This document shows, piece by piece, positions 43,170-51,318 of a stretch of DNA of 64,000 nucleotides. Under the pieces are notes generated by a model. It did no database searches. It had not been told where the DNA came from and worked only from the letters and a program-made list of their open reading frames with translations. The DNA comes from an uncultured Lachnospiraceae bacterium (GTDB taxonomy: Bacteria; Bacillota; Clostridia; Lachnospirales; Lachnospiraceae), in assembly GCA_902781455.1 (NCBI GenBank), contig CACZJF010000008.1:62001-126000 (forward strand), in the 5' to 3' direction. The position numbers and the translations under genes are program-made. Each line of letters opens with the position of its first letter. Within the stretch, counting starts at the first letter, position 1.

Positions 43170-43204
43170 CGTTTCTGCCTCCTGTATGAATCAGGCACTT
43201 CCAT
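43166..43204 (-). CDS. 12-codon upstream ORF coupled to the PHP gene
   Basis: ATG at 43204 with AGAGACAGACAAG upstream encodes MEVPDSYRRQKR and ends at TGA 43168-43166, overlapping the PHP start as ATGA. It lies inside the 35-bp repeat. The site is weak, so translation is only possible, not shown. The peptide has no recognisable function; coupling is the likely role. Confidence 0.4.
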   Translation of the reverse strand: MEVPDSYRRQKR

Positions 43205-43272
43205 CTTGTCTGTCTCTGTGTGAATCAGGCACTTTCCATCTTGTCTGTCTCCTGTGTGAATCAGGCACTTTC
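43181..43272. repeat. Two and a half tandem copies of a 35-bp unit
   Basis: Copies at 43181-43215, 43216-43250 and 43251-43272 (partial) differ by one to three bases. On the minus strand each unit contains a ribosome-site-like AGGAGACAG or GAGACAG followed by ATGGAA, so the leader of the PHP gene is duplicated. Confidence 0.85.
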
Positions 43273-43286
43273 TCCCAACGCTGTCT

Positions 43287-44126
43287 CTACCCGCGTCTTC
43301 GGCTGAGCGCACCGGCCACATTGTAGAACAGAACCCCGCTGATCACGACTGCGGCGCCGAGCAAAGACAGCCTTCCCAATCTCTCCCCGTAAAACACCGC
43401 GACCAGGATCGGATTCAGGATCGGTTCGATCGCATTGATGATGGACGCGGTAACCGGATCGGTATATCTGGTCCCGATGGAAAACAGGATATAGGCCAGG
43501 CCAACCTGAACTGTTCCCAGAACAAAGACTGCCGTCAGGATCATCGGCGTGAACTGCGTTTCTTTCAGCACAAACGGGGAGAGGAATACGCCGCACATCA
43601 TCTGTCCGAAAAACATGGAGGACAGAGCGTCTCCCTTCTCAAACTGATTGAGCATAAAAACGCCGGCATAGAAAAGGCCGGACAGAAGCGCAATCACATC
43701 GCCCGGGATATTTCCTGTGGTCATACCCTCGAAGAAAAAACATACAATCCCGGCCAGAACGATCAGGATCGCTGTGATTTCTATCCTGTCCGGCTTCTTC
43801 TGAAAAATCAGGACCATCAGCAGGATAATCCAGACCGGAGCCGTATACTGCAGCACGATCGCATTGCCTGCAGAGGTCAGCTTGTTCGCAATCGTATAGA
43901 ACGTCGTGACACCCGCCATGCTCACCGCCCCGATCAGAACCGTGGCATTCCACTTTATCCTGTGGCGCGTGATCAGGATATACGCGCCGATCACACCGCA
44001 GGCAATCAGATTTCTTACGCCGTTAATCGCCAGCGGGTTCCACGGGATCAGCTTGATCAGAAGGCCGCCTGTCGAAAAACACACAGACGCGCCAAGCATG
44101 GCCAGTATTCCTGTCATACCCGTCAT
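43287..44126 (-). CDS. EamA/DMT-family transporter
   Basis: 279 residues with ten predicted helices in two EamA halves (about 5-135 and 147-275). GGLLIKLIPWNPLAINGVRN and IVLQYTAPVWIILLMVLIF are first-half motifs; AIEPILNPILVAVFYGERL is the second-half signature. Likely a metabolite exporter of the drug/metabolite superfamily. Its ATG overlaps the stop of the J-domain gene (ATGA), so the two are coupled. Confidence 0.9.
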   Translation of the reverse strand: MTGMTGILAMLGASVCFSTGGLLIKLIPWNPLAINGVRNLIACGVIGAYILITRHRIKWNATVLIGAVSMAGVTTFYTIANKLTSAGNAIVLQYTAPVWIILLMVLIFQKKPDRIEITAILIVLAGIVCFFFEGMTTGNIPGDVIALLSGLFYAGVFMLNQFEKGDALSSMFFGQMMCGVFLSPFVLKETQFTPMILTAVFVLGTVQVGLAYILFSIGTRYTDPVTASIINAIEPILNPILVAVFYGERLGRLSLLGAAVVISGVLFYNVAGALSRRRG

Positions 44127-44626
44127 CGCGAAGCTCTCCCGTCCGGTTTTGAACGCATACTCCTCGCGAAACGATAGTATGATTCCATCAGATCATCCTC
44201 TCCGTCCTCCGCGTACGCGCCGTATCCGTCTTCCCAGAGATCTTCTGCGTCTGTTCTCTTCTTCCTTCCGCTCTTCTGCTCTCTCTCCCAGGCATCACGC
44301 GCCTGCTGCTCTTCCTCTCCGAACATCTCATTCCAAAGATTCCACGCAGACTCCATCGTCCCGGAATACGGGGCCATTTCACCCGGGACCGGTGCTTCGC
44401 GAAGATGTCTCTTCTGTGCTCCTTCCCGAAAATGCATCAGCTTGTCGTATTCCTCCCTCGACTGTGGATCCGACAGCACATAGAAAGCGATTCCGATCTG
44501 TTTGAAAAGTTCTTCATCCCCGCCCTCGTCCGGATGATGACGTTTGGCCAGCGTGCGGAATGCCCTCCGGATCTCACTTGCATCCGCGTCCGGTTCCAGC
44601 CCGAGAATCTTGTAATAATTCAGCAC
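44123..44626 (-). CDS. J-domain (DnaJ-like) protein
   Basis: 167 residues. The N-terminal 70 residues are a J domain: YYKILGLEPDADASEIRRAF and LAKRHHPDEGG, with the essential H-P-D, then EYDKLMHFREG. The rest is acidic and Glu/Arg-rich (EEEQQARDAWEREQKSG), with no zinc domain or substrate-binding domain, so it is a short co-chaperone that should recruit an Hsp70. GTG start at 44626; AAGGG lies in the end of the upstream gene. Confidence 0.82.
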   Translation of the reverse strand: MLNYYKILGLEPDADASEIRRAFRTLAKRHHPDEGGDEELFKQIGIAFYVLSDPQSREEYDKLMHFREGAQKRHLREAPVPGEMAPYSGTMESAWNLWNEMFGEEEQQARDAWEREQKSGRKKRTDAEDLWEDGYGAYAEDGEDDLMESYYRFARSMRSKPDGRASR

Positions 44627-44632
44627 TTCTGA

Positions 44633-45508
44633 TTAACCCTTTGTTATCTTTTTGTGTATCGTGTTCAATACCTTCTTTTTGTTCCTGACCCAGTCAGGCG
44701 CGACCAGCAGATTCCCCGGCCCATCCCCGGTCATACGATGGAGAATCATCTCTTCCGGAAGCAGCCGGATGCTTTCGGCCACGAGGTCCGTATACTCCTC
44801 CATCGAAAGAAGCGGAAAAGGATGCTCTTCATACTGCTGCGCCAGCAAGGTTCCTTTCAGGATATTCAGCATCTGCAGCTTGATACCGTCCGGTGCAGGA
44901 TCCAGACCGGCAAGGTAACGAATGGTCTGCAGCATGTCGTCCCTGGTCTCTCCCGGCAGACCGAAAATCACATGAACGACCACCTGGATGCCGGCGGACC
45001 TCAGCTTTCCGAGCGCCTCCTCAAATATGGTCCGTGAATAGCCCCTGTTCATCCGGGCGGCGGTTTCATCATGCATCGTCTGAAGTCCCAGTTCCACCCA
45101 GACCGGCTTGATCTGATTCAGGCGCCGCAGCATGTTCATCACATCCTCCCCCAGACAGTCCGGCCTTGTTCCGATGGAGAGGATCACGATGTCGTCACGA
45201 CGGATCACCTTCTCATACAGTTTCGTCAGACGGTCAACGTCCCCGTAGGTGTTGGTAAAGGACTGGAAATAGGCGATAAACCTCTTTGCGCTGACTTTCT
45301 TCCGGATGCGCTCCTTCGCCTCCTCCATCTGTACCTCGATCTCATCTGCAGAAGCTGCGAATTCGCCCGATCCTCCTTCCGAGCAAAATGCGCACCCGCC
45401 ACGTCCAACCGTTCCATCCCGGTTCGGGCAGGTACAGCCGGAAGTGAGGGAGAGCTTATAGATCTTCTCTCCGTATTGTTGTTTCAGGGCATTAGAGAGC
45501 ATCCGCAT
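44633..45508 (-). CDS. TIGR01212-family radical SAM protein (YhcC-like)
   Basis: 291 residues. The unusual Cys cluster SGCTCPNRDGTVGRGGCAFC is characteristic of TIGR01212, followed by FIAYFQSFTNTYGDVDRLTK and PVWVELGLQTMHDETA. Radical SAM enzymes use an iron-sulfur cluster to generate a 5'-deoxyadenosyl radical; the substrate of this family is not known to me. The start is ATG 45508, overlapping the lipase end by 17 bases; ATG 45502 and 45541 are alternatives. Confidence 0.88.
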   Translation of the reverse strand: MRMLSNALKQQYGEKIYKLSLTSGCTCPNRDGTVGRGGCAFCSEGGSGEFAASADEIEVQMEEAKERIRKKVSAKRFIAYFQSFTNTYGDVDRLTKLYEKVIRRDDIVILSIGTRPDCLGEDVMNMLRRLNQIKPVWVELGLQTMHDETAARMNRGYSRTIFEEALGKLRSAGIQVVVHVIFGLPGETRDDMLQTIRYLAGLDPAPDGIKLQMLNILKGTLLAQQYEEHPFPLLSMEEYTDLVAESIRLLPEEMILHRMTGDGPGNLLVAPDWVRNKKKVLNTIHKKITKG

Positions 45509-46721
45509 AGGCCAGATATATCTCCATACGATGAGCGTCATTGATCTTCTGATGCAGCCCTCCGTCTTTCACAAAAATGGAGGTCATATCAAAGTATACT
45601 TTATCACTTTCCGCGTATCTCAACATGTTTTTTACACCGTCTCCCTCATAAAGAATGTGCTTTGTCATGGCCAGCGCAAGCCCTTTCTGAAAGTATTCCT
45701 GCGGAGAAACCGATGTTTTTTTCTTTTCATGCCTGGGCGTAAAAAAGCCTTCTTTTTCGTAGCTGCAGGACTTCCGGAATAGATCGATCAGCTTGTTCCG
45801 CTTATTCACGGTGTATCCCGCAAATCTCTTCTGCCCTGTATAGTTCTTAAATTTATCCGCCATCAGATGGTTGATATCAAAAGTAACAGTCACTCCATTC
45901 TTTCCGTAATTCCAGTCATCGCATTCATTTCCCGGCGGAATACATGGAACAAAATCACCATTGTTCGAGATATTTACAATTCTTGGGGTTTCAACGCAGA
46001 CATCGGAATAAGCCACATTAGGGACAGCAAAACCGTACGCAAACACTTTACACGCGCCTTTGTCAATATAATGTCGGGCAACAAGATTTGTCAGCGCGCC
46101 TCCTCTGCTGTGCCCTGTAACCCACAGCAGATCGCCGGTTCCCGGAGCATAAGTCTGATCCAGATACTGAACCACTTCTGCAAAGGCCAGTTGAAATCCT
46201 TCATGTGTTTCACCATGCCCGAGATTGAAATTACTGATCCATTCAAGGCCGCCTTTACTGTATCCGCTGATGATAACAGCAATGATTCTGCTATGATCAG
46301 AGACCCTTTTCACCCCGGTGTAAACCAGACAGTGATCATTATCTTCCAGAGTGCTTTCTTTTCCCTTGCCCGTATAGTGCTGCTCAACTCTGCCAAAACC
46401 CGCATCTTTCAGATATTTCTCTGTAGAATCCCCATAGGTGGATGCGGACGCCAGGGCCGATGCCTTCAGCAAGCCTGCATTATCCCGGACATTATCCTGA
46501 TCAAAGTAATGATCGGAGTACCATTCGCCTGCTGCTCTTTTTTCCGGGTTAATAACAGAAGAAATCATTATCTCATCTGCAATATAAGTTCCTTCTGATG
46601 AGGCGGCATCAGCCCGTAAAAATGAATTGCTGATCAGGGCCGCTGTCATAATCAAAACGAGCAGTCCATGCCAGCTGCGGCGGCATGGATCTGTGCTTTT
46701 TTTCGTCCTGCCGACTGTCAT
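45492..46721 (-). CDS. Secreted class-3-type lipase
   Basis: 409 residues. A signal peptide (GLLVLIMTAALISNSFLRAD) is followed by an alpha/beta-hydrolase domain: SEKYLKDAGF near 90, VIISGYSKGG and the nucleophile motif WVTGHSRGGALTNLVARHY (G-H-S-R-G). RIVNISNNGDFVPCIPPGNE and VTVTFDINHLM would hold the Asp and His of the triad. It should hydrolyse acylglycerols or related esters outside the cell. The ATG at 46721 with GAGGGTG is preferred over 46772 (weak site). Confidence 0.85.
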   Translation of the reverse strand: MTVGRTKKSTDPCRRSWHGLLVLIMTAALISNSFLRADAASSEGTYIADEIMISSVINPEKRAAGEWYSDHYFDQDNVRDNAGLLKASALASASTYGDSTEKYLKDAGFGRVEQHYTGKGKESTLEDNDHCLVYTGVKRVSDHSRIIAVIISGYSKGGLEWISNFNLGHGETHEGFQLAFAEVVQYLDQTYAPGTGDLLWVTGHSRGGALTNLVARHYIDKGACKVFAYGFAVPNVAYSDVCVETPRIVNISNNGDFVPCIPPGNECDDWNYGKNGVTVTFDINHLMADKFKNYTGQKRFAGYTVNKRNKLIDLFRKSCSYEKEGFFTPRHEKKKTSVSPQEYFQKGLALAMTKHILYEGDGVKNMLRYAESDKVYFDMTSIFVKDGGLHQKINDAHRMEIYLAYADAL

Positions 46722-46774
46722 CGTTTCACCCTCAGTACTCACACTGCGCTTCTTTGGCGTTGCTGCTTCCATGA

Positions 46775-48034
46775 TCACCCTTTTGTCTCCACCCGGACTC
46801 TTCCTTTCTGGATTCTGTCCAGAAAGAATTCTTTGACGGAGCACCCTGCCCGGCCGGAGGAAGCGCAGGCGCAGGCACAGGCACAGCTCGAGGCGCAGGC
46901 GCAGCTGGAAGCACAGGAAGACGCGCACGAAGAGTGTGACCTGCCGGAGCCTGAGGAATGCCGGCGTCCGGAAGAAATGTGTACGGGCACCGGGATCACG
47001 TTGACGTGTATGTATGTGTTCGGGGAGTTCCCGTACCTGTAGGTTCCTGCTTTCCTGTAGGCAGACGGCTGTTCCAGATCCTTCTCTTCGACGATTTCCT
47101 TGCTTTTGATCATACTGCGTCCGCAGTACGGACAATTGTCCTTTCCCTCTTGCCTGCCGGCACCGCAGCCGGGGCAGGTTTCATAATATACGATCTTGGT
47201 GCGGACGATCTTTTTCCCGGCGGAGCCGGAGGAGGAACTGCCGAAACCAAGCCCGCTGGCGATCCAGCGGATGAACTTTACGATCACCATGATGGGGACC
47301 ACGACAAAGAAGAACAGTACAACCAGAGCGCCGATGAGCATCGAAAAACTGAAACCATCGCCGGTGCTTCTTTGCTTCGTGCCGCCCGCCTGCCGGTCCG
47401 CGGAGAAGGCAAATGCATCATTGGGATAAGTGACGGAGATGGTGAAGCGGCCGCCCGGCACAAGGGCATCGGAAAAGACAAGGTAACTGCCGTCGATCAG
47501 GCAGTCCGGCTGCCAGGCACCGGCCTTGTCCGCGTTCCACCGGATGGTCAGATCCTTGACGGCAATCCCGTCAAACCATGCCGGAGTAAAGGCAAACACC
47601 GTCTCCCCCTCGACATAGCGGTCAATCTGGTACATGTGGTCCTGGACAAAGGAAAATTCGAAGCTGGCCACCTCGTTTTTGTAATAATCGCGGTCCAGGT
47701 AGACAGCCAGAGAATTCCCCTTGTCTTCGATCCGGCTGATGCTGCTTCCAAGCGCAGTGACGCCGGAATGGTGGCTGTTGGGCAGACCGATGTCAACCCA
47801 TGTCAGAGGACCGTAGCGTTCATCGTCCAGCACCTTCCAGTCAATCTGATAGGTCATCCGGAGAGAAGCATCCTCCTGTACGTCTACGGTAATATGAAAA
47901 TGCTCGATCTCATCAGTGGGATCCGCGGCCATCGCTGACACTGTGCCGAAGCACAGAATGCCCAATCCAAGCATCAGCCAAAGCACCGCAGTCAGAATCG
48001 CGGGAGGTGTTATCGTTTTTGTATTCCGTGTCAT
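46775..48034 (-). CDS. DUF2207-like membrane protein with zinc ribbon and Cys-Ala-Ser-rich tail
   Basis: 419 residues. A signal peptide (about 1-37), a beta-rich extracellular domain (about 38-200: IEHFHITVDVQEDASLRMTY, YVEGETVFAFTPAWFDGI), one membrane helix (IGALVVLFFFVVVPIMVIVK), a cytoplasmic zinc ribbon (CPGCGAGRQEGKDNCPYCG) and a tail. The tail (about 368-398) runs SSCASSCASSC, then ACASSCACACAC and ASSGRAGCS, with nine Cys, before SVKEFFLDR. The ATG overlaps the stop of the radical SAM gene by one base (TGATG) with AGGAGG upstream. The tail is a likely substrate for that enzyme. I recall tails ending in GRAGCS in other Clostridia but have not verified it. Confidence 0.82.
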   Translation of the reverse strand: MTRNTKTITPPAILTAVLWLMLGLGILCFGTVSAMAADPTDEIEHFHITVDVQEDASLRMTYQIDWKVLDDERYGPLTWVDIGLPNSHHSGVTALGSSISRIEDKGNSLAVYLDRDYYKNEVASFEFSFVQDHMYQIDRYVEGETVFAFTPAWFDGIAVKDLTIRWNADKAGAWQPDCLIDGSYLVFSDALVPGGRFTISVTYPNDAFAFSADRQAGGTKQRSTGDGFSFSMLIGALVVLFFFVVVPIMVIVKFIRWIASGLGFGSSSSGSAGKKIVRTKIVYYETCPGCGAGRQEGKDNCPYCGRSMIKSKEIVEEKDLEQPSAYRKAGTYRYGNSPNTYIHVNVIPVPVHISSGRRHSSGSGRSHSSCASSCASSCACASSCACACACASSGRAGCSVKEFFLDRIQKGRVRVETKG

Positions 48035-49431
48035 CAGCAATACCTCCTGAGGGGACATTCTCCGGTCATCAGCGCAGAAAAGGCACGGCGTTCTTTGCAC
48101 GGCGCGCTTTCCCAGATTCTGTTCCAGTCATCCTGAAGCATGTTTCCGAGCGGCTGGCCGGAGAGCCAGCTCTGGCAGGGAATCACATTTCCCCCGGGCG
48201 AAACCGCCATATTGGAGAGGCAGGCACCGCAGGAAGGGGAAGGAATGTTCAGCTCTTCAAACACCTGCCCGTCCAGCCAGCCGGGGGACGTGAATGCGAT
48301 CTCCATACCGTTCTGATGGCAGAAGGAAACCGCCCGGCGAAGAATGTCCTCCATCTCCTCCTTCTTCAGCTGCAGCGCCTCGGAAGCGGGGGTGGCCGCG
48401 CTTCCTGTCGTGATCAGGCCGGAACATGTCACATAGACCACGCCGAGCCGGTGCAGGAGCTCCAGCGTTTTTTCATACTCCCGGTTGAGTGTGCACAAAG
48501 GCGTATTGATGCTCACTGACAGATTCTGCGCCAGCGCGTTCTGAATCCCGGCAAAGGTTTCCTCATAACGATCTGCACCCACCAGGCGGTTATGCACCGC
48601 GGGGTCAGCAGAGTAGAAGGTGATCTGTACACTGTCCAGCTCCGCTTCTCGAAGCTTCCTGCAGTAGTCAGGCGTCAGCCGGATTCCGTTGGTGTTCAGG
48701 CGGGAGATAAACCAGCGGGCATGCGCGATGAGCTCGATCAGGTCCTCGCGCATCGTCGGCTCTCCGCCTGTGAAGGTCACCTGCGGAATGCCGGCACTGC
48801 GGCAGCGATCCAGAATCTTCTTCCAGTCATCGGCAGACAGTTCCTCCTCGCCGGACAGCGTCTGCCCCGCGGCATAGCAGTGCACGCATCTTTGGTTGCA
48901 GTGCCAGGCGCCATCCTTTGTCATGGCACTGACCATCAGATCCATCCTGTGAGGCGCCCTCATGAACGGCGCGTAATCCCCGATGCTCATGTACTGCACT
49001 TTGGTGGTGACTTCCTCGCGGTAAGCGATCTGCCGGATCGTCGTATAGATCGTCTGAATATCCTTCTGTATCCGTTTCAGGGAAAGGACCGGTATGATCC
49101 GGTGCACATTGCCGGCGGTCCGGTCCAGGATCTTCTGAATGTCTGTCTGGTCAATCTGCATGCCGTCATAATGGTTGGTCTCACGAATAAGTTCTGCCAG
49201 GATGACTGCCCAGATAAAATTGACCGGCAGGATATCCGTGCCGTTGATAATAGCAACGCTTGGGCCGAATGCATGATCCTCTGTCTTCGGGGGAATCAGG
49301 TGGACACGGATAGCGCCGGGGCCGTCCGGGTTCAGAGTCGTGTGAAGCACTTCGCTGAAAGCAGAGTCCATGTAGGCTTTCAGGCTGCGAACCGTCCTGG
49401 TGCTGCGAAATAAAACGGGTATGTTGGTCAT
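48034..49431 (-). CDS. Radical SAM/SPASM-domain enzyme
   Basis: 465 residues. Residues 1-160 are an N-terminal domain without Cys clusters (possible substrate-recognition part, RiPP-recognition-like by analogy only). The radical SAM cluster is C178-C182-C185 in AWHCNQRCVHCYAAGQ, followed by VTFTGGEPTMREDLIEL. The C-terminal SPASM-like region has CGACLSNMAVSPGGNVIPCQSW and ends CPLRRYC, room for one or two auxiliary clusters. Such enzymes modify peptides or proteins. It is coupled to the ribokinase-like gene (ATGA) and, by a one-base overlap, to the Cys-Ala-Ser tail protein. Confidence 0.88.
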   Translation of the reverse strand: MTNIPVLFRSTRTVRSLKAYMDSAFSEVLHTTLNPDGPGAIRVHLIPPKTEDHAFGPSVAIINGTDILPVNFIWAVILAELIRETNHYDGMQIDQTDIQKILDRTAGNVHRIIPVLSLKRIQKDIQTIYTTIRQIAYREEVTTKVQYMSIGDYAPFMRAPHRMDLMVSAMTKDGAWHCNQRCVHCYAAGQTLSGEEELSADDWKKILDRCRSAGIPQVTFTGGEPTMREDLIELIAHARWFISRLNTNGIRLTPDYCRKLREAELDSVQITFYSADPAVHNRLVGADRYEETFAGIQNALAQNLSVSINTPLCTLNREYEKTLELLHRLGVVYVTCSGLITTGSAATPASEALQLKKEEMEDILRRAVSFCHQNGMEIAFTSPGWLDGQVFEELNIPSPSCGACLSNMAVSPGGNVIPCQSWLSGQPLGNMLQDDWNRIWESAPCKERRAFSALMTGECPLRRYC

Positions 49432-50411
49432 TGCATCCTTTCTGCACCATAGACGGTGCTGTCTGCTGTTGATACATCAATCTGATGCTCTCTGAGAAAC
49501 GAGAGAACTGTCTCCAATGGCTGAATAGAATTCTGGGCCCCCATCGTCAGGGTGGAAAGCCCTCCGCAGGCATTGCCAATCTGAAGCGTCTTTTCCATGG
49601 AAAGATTGTTCAGGATCCCGTAGACCAGACCTCCGTGAAAGGCATCCCCTGCAGCTGTCGTATCCACAGGCTTTACCGAAAATGCCGGCACAGACAGAGC
49701 TCCTTCCTCACTGGCAAAGTACGAGCCCTCTTTCCCCATCGTAATACACAGGTTTCTGATTCCACGTGCATGAAACCATGCATAGGTCTTTTCCTGCCAT
49801 TCCTCAGCAGGCATGCCGGATCGGAGGATACCGGTATAGCCCTCACACTCGGTCTCGTTGGGAGTAAGGTAGTCGACAAACTGATACGCCTCTTCCGGAA
49901 ATGGAATCGCCGGCGCCGGATTCAGGATCGTGGTGACACCTGCATTATGTGCCATTTTCAGCGCATAGACCACGGCATCTGTATTGACTTCCAGCTGTGT
50001 GATGAAAACCGAAGCCGACTCGATGACACCGCGGCTTTTTTCAAGCAGTTCTTTTGTGATCTGCCTGTTGGCGCCCGGCGCGTATACCAGCGTATTGTCT
50101 CCGTTTTTATCGACATAGATGGAACAGCACCCTGTGCGGTATTCTTTGGAGATTTCAACAGAATCGATATTGACACCGCTCTTTATAAGGCTTTCGCGGA
50201 CAAATGCGCCCTGCATGTCGTCACCTGTCATGCCGATCACCCGGGTATCCAGCCCCAGCCGGGCACATTGAATGGACTGATTGGCCCCTTTTCCTCCTCC
50301 GAACATATCGACAGAATATCCTTCGACCGTTTCGCCCTTTCTCGGCAGGCGGCTGGCCGATGCCGTAATATCTGTATTGATGCTCGCAAGGATCGATACG
50401 TGCTTTTCCAT
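49428..50411 (-). CDS. Ribokinase-like PfkB-family sugar kinase
   Basis: 327 residues. MFGGGKGANQSIQCARLG, TTILNPAPAIPFP, YLTPNETECEGYTG and VDTTAAGDAFHGGLVYG are in ribokinase order, including the catalytic Asp in A-A-G-D. It likely phosphorylates ribose or a nucleoside. The ATG at 50411 with AGGAAAAGAG is 19 bases after the MBL stop. Its coupling to the radical SAM gene (ATGA) makes it part of that operon, though a metabolic link is not obvious. Confidence 0.88.
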   Translation of the reverse strand: MEKHVSILASINTDITASASRLPRKGETVEGYSVDMFGGGKGANQSIQCARLGLDTRVIGMTGDDMQGAFVRESLIKSGVNIDSVEISKEYRTGCCSIYVDKNGDNTLVYAPGANRQITKELLEKSRGVIESASVFITQLEVNTDAVVYALKMAHNAGVTTILNPAPAIPFPEEAYQFVDYLTPNETECEGYTGILRSGMPAEEWQEKTYAWFHARGIRNLCITMGKEGSYFASEEGALSVPAFSVKPVDTTAAGDAFHGGLVYGILNNLSMEKTLQIGNACGGLSTLTMGAQNSIQPLETVLSFLREHQIDVSTADSTVYGAERMQ

Positions 50412-50430
50412 AGTCTCTTTTCCTGTCTGA

Positions 50431-51255
50431 TCAGAAGCAGTATGAAAAACCGGACGCGAACTGCTCGATCCGCCCGCCAAGCCGGGCTTTCAGTACATGG
50501 AATGCATGGTCTCCCGTACAATGGCCTGTAAAGATATGACCGATGGAGGTTTGTATGATTTCCTCACACAGAACGTCCAGCTCTTCGTCCGTCAGGTTGT
50601 AAAGATGCAGTCCTCCCACATACGCATAGATGTCATTCCTGCCAAGCATCTCCTGAATATCCGCAAGGATATTCGTCATACCGGTGTGGGAGCAGCTGTT
50701 CAGGACGATCAGTCCTTTTTCGGTGTCAAGAACCAGGCTCTGCTCGTGCGAGAAATCATCCGGACAACACGTTCCATCCCGGATGGTATAGAGATGATTC
50801 CTCAGCGCGACCGCTGAGTAGTCCGCCTTCCGGTGGGGAATCAGCCAGATTCCCTCCGCGATCTCACAGACCCCCTTCACATACCGAATCCGGTTCTCAT
50901 ATGCAGCAAGAATCCCTCTGCGGATCCCGATATATTTCTGCACCCCTTCCTTTATGCCGAAGCAGTTCTCACAGGCTCCCTCCCGCACGAAAAACGGCGC
51001 TTTCCGGTTCCGTTCAAAGAAAGTATCCATCCCATCCGCATGGTCATAATGTGCATGGGAAAGGACACCGGCCTCAACCTCTGAAAGATCGATTCCAAGG
51101 CTTTCCGCGTTTTGCGCAAAGAGAGAGCCTGCTCCGGTATCCAGCAGGATTTTCCTGTGATCGGCACTGATCAGGATGCTGAGCCCCCATTCTCCAGGCA
51201 ATGCTTCGGTTGCAACGTTATCGATCAGAACTGTCATTTCTACTTTTCTCAGCAT
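50431..51255 (-). CDS. MBL-fold metallohydrolase (RFAP-synthase-like)
   Basis: 274 residues. ILLDTGAGSLFAQNAESLGI and VEAGVLSHAHYDHADGMDTF give the H-x-H-x-D-H motif; LIVLNSCSHTGMTNIL holds another metal His, and HIFTGHCTGDHAFHVLKARL near the end matches the group that includes the beta-ribofuranosylaminobenzene 5'-phosphate synthase-like proteins. The substrate is unknown. The ATG at 51255 with GGAGAG is preferred over 51237. It is the probable first gene of the ribokinase/radical SAM operon. Confidence 0.85.
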   Translation of the reverse strand: MLRKVEMTVLIDNVATEALPGEWGLSILISADHRKILLDTGAGSLFAQNAESLGIDLSEVEAGVLSHAHYDHADGMDTFFERNRKAPFFVREGACENCFGIKEGVQKYIGIRRGILAAYENRIRYVKGVCEIAEGIWLIPHRKADYSAVALRNHLYTIRDGTCCPDDFSHEQSLVLDTEKGLIVLNSCSHTGMTNILADIQEMLGRNDIYAYVGGLHLYNLTDEELDVLCEEIIQTSIGHIFTGHCTGDHAFHVLKARLGGRIEQFASGFSYCF

Positions 51256-51318
51256 GGCTCTCTCCGTTTGATTCCGGTGGTCTTTCATCTCTTAATCAGA
51301 TTCGTATCCGTTCCACCA

